Shown here: positions 5,365-10,394 of the stretch, one piece after another
Numbering within the stretch: the first letter of the stretch is position 1
Layout: each line of letters starts with the position of its first letter
From: Acidobacteriota bacterium
GTDB taxonomy: Bacteria > Acidobacteriota > Vicinamibacteria > Vicinamibacterales > UBA8438
Assembly (NCBI GenBank): GCA_005778315.1
Contig: SXOW01000345.1
Span: 1 to 10,394 of the forward strand
DNA length: 10,394 nt
Reading direction: 5' to 3'
Notes under the pieces: generated by a model
What the model saw: the letters and a program-made list of their open reading frames with translations, nothing else
Told to the model about the DNA's origin: nothing
Database searches by the model: none
Made by a program: the position numbers and the translations under genes

Positions 5365-7431
5365 ATGCGCCAGGTGCCACCCGCTCGACGCCCTGTGATC
5401 TGTGTCATGGCTGCCCTTGTGGTGGCGGTATGTCTGAGCCCCGCCGGGGCCGACGCTCAGCGGGGCGCGGCTGATGGGGAGTGGGGGGTCTTCGGGGCGG
5501 ACGCCGGCGCGACGCGTTACTCGCCGCTCGATGAGATTGACTCCAGCAATGTCGCGAATCTCAAGGTGGCCTGGCGTTGGAGCGCTCGTGACCAGGGCAC
5601 ACCGCCGCCGTCGGGCCGCATGCAGATCAGCCCGCTGGTGATCAATGGCGTGCTGTACACCACTGCCGGCAATCAGCGCAATGTGGTCGCGCTTGATGCC
5701 GCCACCGGAGAGCTCCTGTGGGGCTGGCAGCCGGGCGACAACGAGCGACGTTGGGGCGACATCATCGAGCCGGTCGCGCGGAGCGCCGGACGTGGCGTGA
5801 GCTACTGGACGGACGGCGCCGGCGACGAGCGCATTTTCGTGGTGACGCCCAGTTTCCAGCTGGTGGCTCTGGAGGCTCGCACGGGCAATCGGGTAACGGC
5901 ATTCGGCGACGCGGGCGTCGTGGACATGATGGACGACCTGCGGTGGGCCGAGCGGCCGGCCGCGCTGAGAGCGGGCAGGGTCGCCAACACGTCTCCGCCA
6001 GCGATTCTCGGGAACGTGCTGGTGGCGTCGGTATCGATGCACACCGGGAGCGTGCCGACCAGAGCGTCCCCGAATGAAATGTGGCCGATGAACATCCCGG
6101 GCGATGTCGTGGCGTACGACGTGCGCACTGGCCGGCGGCTCTGGCGCTTCAACACGATTCCGAGAGCGGGGGAGTTCGGTGTCGAGACCTGGTTGAAAGC
6201 GGATGAGCGCCTCTGGAACGTGGGCACCGGTACCCACCCGTGGGTCGAGGAACATCCTGAGTTGCTCGATGCCTCGTGGAAGTACACCGGCAATGCGGGC
6301 CACTGGGCGCCGGTGACGGTAGACGAGGAGCTGGGCCTGTTTTACGTGCCGACCGAGACCGCCACGAACGACTATTTCGGTGGCTACCGGCCGGGCGCGA
6401 ACCTCTTTGCGAACTCGGTCATCGCACTCGACGCGGAGACTGGGGAGCGGGTGTGGCACTACCAGCTCACCCACCATGAGTTGTGGGACTACGATATCCC
6501 GACGGCCCCCATTCTCATTGACCTCGAGGTCGACGGCGCCCCTGTAAAAGCCCTCGTGCAGCTCTCGAAACAGGGGTTTGCCTATGTGCTCAACCGCGAG
6601 ACGGGCGAGCCCGTCTGGCCTATCGAAGAGCGCGCCGTGCCGCAGTCGGACGTACCGGGAGAGTGGACGTCACCCACACAGCCTTTTCCCACCAAGCCGC
6701 CCGCATTTGAGCGCCAGGGCATTCTCGAGGACGACCTCATCGACTTCACGCCGGAGCTCCGTGCCGAGGCGCTGCGGGTGGTCGAGGACTACCGGCTCGG
6801 ACCGCTCTATACGCCGCCCTCTGTGATCGAGCCGGGCGGCAACAGGGGGACACTCGCGCTCCCCAGCGCTGGCGGTGGTGTCAACTGGCCCGGAGGCGCG
6901 GTGGATCCCGAGGCGGACATCCTCTTTGTGCCGTCCCTGACGCGGCCGCAGCTGTTTGCCTTGACGGACGGCACCGAAGGGACCGGCGTGCGTCACCACA
7001 TTTCGTTCGCCGGAGGCGCCCCGACCGTCCGTGACCTTCCCCTGGTGAAGCCTCCCTACGGCCGGATCACCGCGATCGATCTGTCGGTGGGCGAGATCCT
7101 GTGGCAGGTGCCGCACGGCGAGACGCCTCGGTACATCCGCGAGCACCCCGACCTCCAGGGCGTAGACGTGCAACAGACCGGGATTCAGACCCAGGGATCC
7201 GGGCTGCTCGTGACGTCGACTCTGCTGTTCTCGGGGGAGGGGGCGCAGGGCGCACCGGTCCTCCGGGCCTACGACAAGCGAACGGGTGACGTCGTCCATG
7301 AAATCCCGCTGCCAGGTGGACCAACGATTGGGTTCCCGATCACCTACGTCGCGGACGGCCAGCAGCACCTTGTCGTCGCGGCGTTGGATGAGGAAAACAT
7401 CGCGGAGTTGGTCGCGTTCACCCTGCAGTAG
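5365..7431 (+). CDS. Secreted PQQ-dependent quinoprotein dehydrogenase, heme-free
   Basis: 688 residues with a Sec signal peptide (Arg-rich start, hydrophobic 11-25, cleavage near GADA-Q at 28-32). The mature protein opens WGVFGADAGATRYSPLDEI and carries repeated propeller-strand motifs of the ALDAATGELLW type (about 107-120, 248-260, 352-364, 568-580 and 633-645), as in eight-bladed PQQ dehydrogenases. HHELWDYDIPTAP at 370-382 and GGGVNWPGGAVDP at 503-515 are diagnostic blocks of the membrane-glucose/quinate-dehydrogenase-like branch. PQQ should oxidise a sugar or alcohol in the periplasm or outside. There is no CxxCH, so no fused cytochrome c, and no N-terminal membrane-helix bundle like that of E. 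coli Gcd. Electrons must therefore pass to a separate acceptor. The only cysteines (13, 23) are in the signal peptide. The ribosome site is weak (GCGAGA near 5353). It directly follows the LPMO-like gene. Confidence 0.9.
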   Translation: MRQVPPARRPVICVMAALVVAVCLSPAGADAQRGAADGEWGVFGADAGATRYSPLDEIDSSNVANLKVAWRWSARDQGTPPPSGRMQISPLVINGVLYTTAGNQRNVVALDAATGELLWGWQPGDNERRWGDIIEPVARSAGRGVSYWTDGAGDERIFVVTPSFQLVALEARTGNRVTAFGDAGVVDMMDDLRWAERPAALRAGRVANTSPPAILGNVLVASVSMHTGSVPTRASPNEMWPMNIPGDVVAYDVRTGRRLWRFNTIPRAGEFGVETWLKADERLWNVGTGTHPWVEEHPELLDASWKYTGNAGHWAPVTVDEELGLFYVPTETATNDYFGGYRPGANLFANSVIALDAETGERVWHYQLTHHELWDYDIPTAPILIDLEVDGAPVKALVQLSKQGFAYVLNRETGEPVWPIEERAVPQSDVPGEWTSPTQPFPTKPPAFERQGILEDDLIDFTPELRAEALRVVEDYRLGPLYTPPSVIEPGGNRGTLALPSAGGGVNWPGGAVDPEADILFVPSLTRPQLFALTDGTEGTGVRHHISFAGGAPTVRDLPLVKPPYGRITAIDLSVGEILWQVPHGETPRYIREHPDLQGVDVQQTGIQTQGSGLLVTSTLLFSGEGAQGAPVLRAYDKRTGDVVHEIPLPGGPTIGFPITYVADGQQHLVVAALDEENIAELVAFTLQ

Positions 7432-7682
7432 GCGACCGTCGGGCGTCGGAGCCGCCATCGGGACTCGGTCCCTTCGCACAATTTCGCGCTTCCGCAGTCA
7501 TTTGCGTCGCCTGCCTACGCACCCCCCCGCTTGGGGTAGGAGACGAAAAAGACCTGATTCCAGGGGCTCCCCCGCGGATCGTCGATAAAACCAGAGGCGG
7601 CATGTAGTTTGCTGTTCTGGTGGCCATACAAGGTGGCTAGGGTTGGCCCACTGATGGTCCCTTCCGACACCGGAGGCAGACG
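7432..7682. other. Intergenic region between PQQ dehydrogenase and TonB-family gene
   Basis: This 251-bp stretch has no gene I can support. It contains a short GC hairpin (GGGAC, loop TCG, GTCCC at 7460-7472) without a following T-run, and ACCCC/GGGGT arms near 7520-7536; neither is a convincing terminator. A weak -10-like TAGGGT lies at 7638-7643, and the ribosome site of the next gene at 7672-7676. Confidence 0.45.
7672..7676 (+). promoter_or_regulatory. Ribosome binding site for the TonB-family gene
   Basis: GGAGG lies six bases before the ATG at 7683, supporting that start. Confidence 0.6.
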
Positions 7683-8444
7683 ATGCAGGGCGGTGGTCTC
7701 ACGGAGCTCGAGCACGTACGCGGGTCGAATCGTCCTCAATCACTGCGGTCGGCGCTGGTCATCACCGGGCTTGCTGCCGCGAGCTGCGGGGTCGGGGCGG
7801 TCGGCACCCTCCTGTTCCTGACACAAGGGCCAGTTCACCCGGGCGCGCACGTCGCGCAGGCTCTCGACGCCGCGCGCGAGGCGCTGTCGAGCGTGCTCAC
7901 CACGCCAGATGCCGGCGCGCCGCGGGTGTCGCCACCCACGACGGCAGACGAGCGCGCCCTGTCGCGGGCGGAAACGACCAAACGGCGGATCGCGGTGAGT
8001 CCACGGCCGGTCACGGGGGCACCGGTCGAGGATCACCAGGGAGGGTGGGTTCCGAGGGAGCCGGCCGCGTTCTTCAGCCCGGACCGCTTCGTTCCGTCGG
8101 TGCCTCGCGCAGCCCAGCCAGCCCTCGCGCTCCGGCGCGATCACGGCACGGCCTCGTCCGAGATTGCGGTCGGCGGCCAGGTCGTCTTGCCAGTAAAGAC
8201 GACCGACGTCCACCCCGTCTACCCGCACGTGGCCAGGCGTGCTCGAATCGGGGGAGTGGTTGTCCTCGAAGCGATGATCACCGCAGAGGGGAATGTGTCG
8301 GACGTCCGTGTCGCCACCTCCGCACCGTTGCTCGACGACGCTGCGCTGGCCGCCGTCCGACGTTGGCACTACGAACCGGCCCGGCTCAATCACGTGCCCG
8401 TTTCGGTGCCCGTCACCATCAACGTCGCCTTCTCGCCCTACTAG
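7683..8444 (+). CDS. TonB-family energy transducer protein
   Basis: 253 residues. A short basic N-terminus is followed by one membrane helix (about 23-47), then a long, low-complexity, moderately Pro-rich periplasmic spacer (about 50-165). A C-terminal TonB domain covers about 172-252, recognised by PVYPHVARRARIGGVVVLEAMI, ITAEGNVSDVRV, LLDDAALAAVRRWHYEPA and the final VPVTINVAF strand. Proteins of this kind couple the inner-membrane proton gradient, through ExbB/ExbD, to outer-membrane receptors such as the one at the left edge. No ExbB/ExbD genes are in the window. Stand-alone TonB-domain proteins are often present in many copies, and some have roles other than transport, so pairing with the local receptor is only a suggestion. 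A PilZ gene starts about 21-33 bp downstream. Confidence 0.87.
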   Translation: MQGGGLTELEHVRGSNRPQSLRSALVITGLAAASCGVGAVGTLLFLTQGPVHPGAHVAQALDAAREALSSVLTTPDAGAPRVSPPTTADERALSRAETTKRRIAVSPRPVTGAPVEDHQGGWVPREPAAFFSPDRFVPSVPRAAQPALALRRDHGTASSEIAVGGQVVLPVKTTDVHPVYPHVARRARIGGVVVLEAMITAEGNVSDVRVATSAPLLDDAALAAVRRWHYEPARLNHVPVSVPVTINVAFSPY

Positions 8445-8465
8445 GCTCGGGGCCACGACCGATGT

Positions 8466-8984
8466 GTGAGATTCCGCATGTCGCCATCTGACAACTCCGC
8501 GCCAGGCGGGTCACCGAGGGCCCTCGACGGTTTCACGACCGTTGTGAGGGCGCCCACGGCGGCGACGGTGCCGACCCCGGCGGCCCTGGCTGCGGCCACG
8601 CCCTCCGGTACGGCGGCCGCCCCTGGCGTCGCGCGAACCGGCCGTCGGTCATCTCGCGTCGGGATAGGTCTGCAGCGGCCCGTGACGGCGGAGATCGACG
8701 CCTCCGGAACCGCCCAGGGGCCCGTCGCGGCGCGCATGGCGTCGCTGAGCCCGGCTGGTGCGTTTCTGGAAATCAGCGCGGACTACGCCATCGGATCGAC
8801 ACTCCATGTCGGGTTCAGACTGCCCCCGCGCTTCACCCTCATCAGCTGCTCCGCCGTGGTGCGCAGTCGCCGAGGTGGATGCGGAGTCGGCGTCGAGTTC
8901 GTGGAACTCACACCTGCGGACCGCCAGCAGATAGAAAGTTTCGTGGCCGGGCTCCTCGGCGGCCGCGCACCGGCTCGCAGCTGA
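8466..8984 (+). CDS. PilZ-domain protein, probable cyclic-di-GMP effector
   Basis: 172 residues if translation starts at GTG 8466, or 168 from ATG 8478; neither has a strong ribosome site and the choice is open. Residues 1-55 are Ala/Pro/Thr-rich and probably disordered. From about 59 to 162 the pattern fits a PilZ beta-barrel. RRSSR at 60-64 supplies the RxxxR motif. ASLSPAGAFLEI at 92-103 occupies the usual (D/N)xSxxG position, with Ser93 replacing the Asp/Asn. GVGVEFVELTPADRQQIESFV at 140-160 is the typical end of the domain. PilZ proteins bind cyclic di-GMP and control motility, secretion or polysaccharide production; the Ser substitution could weaken binding. The gene follows the TonB-family gene closely and may share its transcript. 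The target is unknown. Confidence 0.8.
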   Translation: MRFRMSPSDNSAPGGSPRALDGFTTVVRAPTAATVPTPAALAAATPSGTAAAPGVARTGRRSSRVGIGLQRPVTAEIDASGTAQGPVAARMASLSPAGAFLEISADYAIGSTLHVGFRLPPRFTLISCSAVVRSRRGGCGVGVEFVELTPADRQQIESFVAGLLGGRAPARS

Positions 8985-9093
8985 CGCATCCGGGTCAGGC
9001 CCGGCAGCCGCAGCTTGAACCCAAGAACATCGCGCTGTGTAGCTGTGGTGGCGCGTGGTATATGTGGTTGTTAATACTCGTGCAACCGCACCG
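8985..9093. other. Short intergenic region before the cytochrome c remnant
   Basis: No gene seen. GTG at 9055 would extend the next frame by 13 residues without giving a better signal peptide. There is no obvious ribosome site or terminator. Confidence 0.35.
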
Positions 9094-9435
9094 ATGAGCC
9101 GACAGCACCGTCGCGTCCTCCCGCTTGTCACCGTGGCTGCTGCCTTGGTGGCCTCACTCGGGGCGTCGCTGTCTGAGGCGCAGCTGTCGGGGGAGTCGGC
9201 CCCGCACGCCATCGCCCCACTCGTTGCAGAATATTGCGAGGCCTGCCACGGGTCGCTCACCCAGACGGCTGGCCTCGACCTGTCGACGCTGGTCGGCCAA
9301 CGTCCGCTGGTCAAGAACCGCGAAATCTGGAACCGCGTCATTGACGTGCTGGAGGAGGGCCGCATGCCGCCGGCCCGAGCGCCGCAGCCGCCTGCCCAGA
9401 TCCGCGAACAGATGGTACTGGCGCTGCACCGGGAG
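9094..9435 (+). pseudogene. 5' remnant of a DUF1592-type planctomycete cytochrome c protein
   Basis: From ATG 9094 the frame encodes a Sec signal peptide (residues 1-30, ending SEAQ). A short cytochrome c domain follows with heme motif CEACH at 48-52, AGLDLSTLVG at 59-68, IWNRVIDVLEEGRMPP at 78-93 with a candidate axial Met91, and QIREQMVLALHRE at 102-114. This is the usual N-terminus of large DUF1587/DUF1592/DUF1595/DUF1588/DUF1585 proteins, which are normally several hundred residues longer. Homology stops at about 9435. The frame then reads 63 further residues rich in His, Arg and Pro to a stop at 9622-9624, overlapping a DUF1552 fragment in another frame, so that tail is out-of-frame readthrough. 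I interpret the gene as cut by a deletion. A short stand-alone cytochrome could still be made. The ATG is chosen over GTG 9055 because it gives a cleaner signal peptide. Confidence 0.72.
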
Positions 9436-9436
9436 C

Positions 9437-9997
9437 CAGTCATACCTCCGACTCATGATGGACCTCATGGTGGCCGCGTTCCAGTCGGACGCCACGCGGG
9501 TCTGCACGTTCATGCTGGACCATGGCCAATCCAACCGTTATTTCAACTTCATTCCGGACGTCACCGGTACGTGGCACGCGTTGTCACACTACAAGAACGC
9601 GTCCGGCAAGACGGAGGACGATGACGGCGTCACGTCGTGGGAGTCGGTCGAGCAGAAGCGGGCGATGTATGCCGAGGTCATTCGCTGGCATCACCGGCAG
9701 GTCGCGTACTTCCTCGATCGGTTGCGGTCCGTGGTGGAACCCAATGGTGGCACGTTGCTGGACAACAGCATGATTGTCTATGGCGCCAGTCTTGGTGACG
9801 GCAACGAGCATGACGCGGAACATCTCCCTACCTTGTTTGCCGGCAAGGGTGGCGGCACCATCAAGACGGGTCGCTTCGTTGATCACACACAACCCACGGA
9901 CCTGGCCCGCGTGCACCTGGGATTGTTGCAGCGTATGGGGCTCTCGATCGACACGTTCGGGAAGGCTGACGCCCCGCTCGACGGCCTCGCTGGCTAG
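9437..9997 (+). pseudogene. 3' remnant of a DUF1552-domain protein
   Basis: From about 9437 the +2 frame reads the C-terminal part of a DUF1552 protein: YLRLMMDLMVAAFQSDATRV, then HALSHYKN, IRWHHRQVAYFLDRLRSV, LLDNSMIVYGASLGDGNEHD, HLPTLFAGKGGGTIKTGRF and a final LLQRMGL segment. Full DUF1552 proteins are Tat-exported, of roughly 400-450 residues, and typically encoded directly after a DUF1592 protein. Here only about 185 residues remain, with no signal sequence or N-terminal half. The first usable start is ATG 9455, with no ribosome site, so expression is doubtful. The preserved frame to a normal stop suggests the loss is recent or an assembly join. Function of the family is unclear; the C-terminus resembles DUF1501/sulfatase-like proteins. 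Confidence 0.75.
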
Positions 9998-10097
9998 CCG
10001 AGACACACGATACGCCGGATCCCGCGATGTGGGCACAGGCCTCGGACGGTGACGGACCTGCCGGCGCTCGTAGCCGCCGAGTGGGAGGCGCATCGCG
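9998..10097. other. Intergenic region before the iron-sulfur gene
   Basis: About 100 bp with no gene. An in-frame TAG at 10071-10073 limits how far upstream the next gene could start. Confidence 0.4.
10083..10088 (+). promoter_or_regulatory. Ribosome binding site for the [2Fe-2S] gene
   Basis: GGGAGG ends nine bases before GTG 10098. Together with the in-frame stop at 10071, it makes this GTG the only credible start. Confidence 0.6.
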
Positions 10098-10394
10098 GTG
10101 AGTGACATCACGTTGACGGTGAACGGTCAGACACGCACCGTGGACGTGGACCCCACGACGCCGTTGCTCTACGTGCTGAGCGTCGACCTCGGTCTCCGTG
10201 GACCAAAGCTCGGTTGTGGCCTGGGTCAGTGCGGTTCGTGCACCGCTATTGTCAACGGTCAAGCCGAACGCACCTGCGTCACGGCCGTCAGCCTGGTCGC
10301 AGGAGCGACCATCACGACGCTCGAGGGACTGGGGACGCCGGAAGCGTTACACCCCTTGCAGCAGGCCTTCATCGATGAGCAGGCGGCGCAATGC
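10098..10394 (+). CDS. [2Fe-2S] subunit of a molybdenum hydroxylase (xanthine dehydrogenase/CO dehydrogenase small-subunit family), 3' partial
   Basis: 99 residues are visible from the GTG start; the frame is still open at the window edge. The N-terminus SDITLTVNGQTRTVDVDP and LLYVLSVDLGLRGPKLGCGLGQCGSCT is the plant-ferredoxin-like domain of CoxS/XdhC-type subunits. Cys40, Cys45, Cys48 and Cys60 form the first [2Fe-2S] site. The last residue, Cys99, after HPLQQAFIDEQAAQ is the expected first cysteine of the second cluster (CGYC motif). The complete protein is normally about 150-170 residues and passes electrons from a molybdopterin subunit, whose gene usually follows, to an acceptor. In this branch the acceptor is often cytochrome c. 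Which aldehyde or heterocycle is oxidised cannot be seen. Confidence 0.93.
   Translation, partial: MSDITLTVNGQTRTVDVDPTTPLLYVLSVDLGLRGPKLGCGLGQCGSCTAIVNGQAERTCVTAVSLVAGATITTLEGLGTPEALHPLQQAFIDEQAAQC

Noticed and set aside
5332..6477. Reverse-strand open frame of about 381 codons opposite the PQQ dehydrogenase
   Set aside because: Composition is typical of antisense frames and there is no domain; the + strand gene is certain.
7460..7472. Short GGGAC/GTCCC hairpin after the PQQ dehydrogenase as a terminator
   Set aside because: Only five base pairs and no T-run follows; such hairpins are common in GC-rich sequence.
7515..7739. Reverse-strand 74-codon frame in the 250-bp gap, ending in a fairly protein-like stretch (SPWNQVFFVSYPKR)
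   Set aside because: No family recognised, no ribosome site, and it overlaps the start and ribosome site of the TonB-family gene. It could be a decayed fragment but evidence is too thin.
9094..9997. Programmed frameshift joining the cytochrome and DUF1552 parts
   Set aside because: The large middle parts of both families are absent, so a frameshift alone cannot restore either protein; deletion or misassembly explains it better.
1..10394. CRISPR arrays, tRNA/rRNA genes, insertion sequences, phage genes
   Set aside because: No regularly spaced repeats, no cloverleaf-like or rRNA segments, and no transposase, integrase or terminal inverted repeats were seen on either strand.

Overview
This is a GC-rich, gene-dense stretch in which every gene I can support lies on the + strand. 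The gene content is a TonB-dependent receptor, a planctomycete-type cytochrome c/DUF1592 remnant next to a DUF1552 remnant, a heme-free PQQ dehydrogenase, a TonB-family protein, a PilZ protein and a molybdenum-hydroxylase iron-sulfur subunit. It suggests a Gram-negative, heterotrophic bacterium, most likely an Acidobacteriota of the Vicinamibacteria type. That placement is an inference from gene content, not from a marker gene.

Layout: 3-1526 is the 3' two-thirds or more of a TonB-dependent outer-membrane receptor (its start is outside the window). 1563-2837 is a Tat-exported alpha/beta hydrolase of the epoxide-hydrolase type. 2888-3514 is an aquaporin-family channel with a non-canonical pore. 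3557-4426 is a secreted serine esterase of the PHB-depolymerase/feruloyl-esterase type. 4676-5335 is a secreted LPMO-like protein whose predicted mature N-terminus is histidine. It is followed after 29 bp by 5365-7431, a secreted PQQ-dependent quinoprotein dehydrogenase. After a 250-bp gap come a TonB-family energy transducer (7683-8444) and a PilZ-domain protein (8466-8984). 9094-9997 is a broken composite: the start of a DUF1592-type cytochrome c protein joined, out of frame, to the end of a DUF1552 protein. 10098-10394 is the start of a [2Fe-2S] subunit of a molybdenum hydroxylase, cut by the window end.

How the genes may work together: most products carry export signals or act in the envelope. 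The best candidate for a functional system is the LPMO-like/PQQ-dehydrogenase pair. Copper monooxygenases need an external electron donor, and quinoproteins are known to act as donors for fungal LPMOs. A sugar- or alcohol-oxidising quinoprotein encoded directly behind an LPMO-like protein could therefore be its dedicated reductant source. The upstream secreted esterase could work on the same polymer, and the receptor/TonB pair could import products. The pairing itself is seen in the sequence; the functional coupling is inference.
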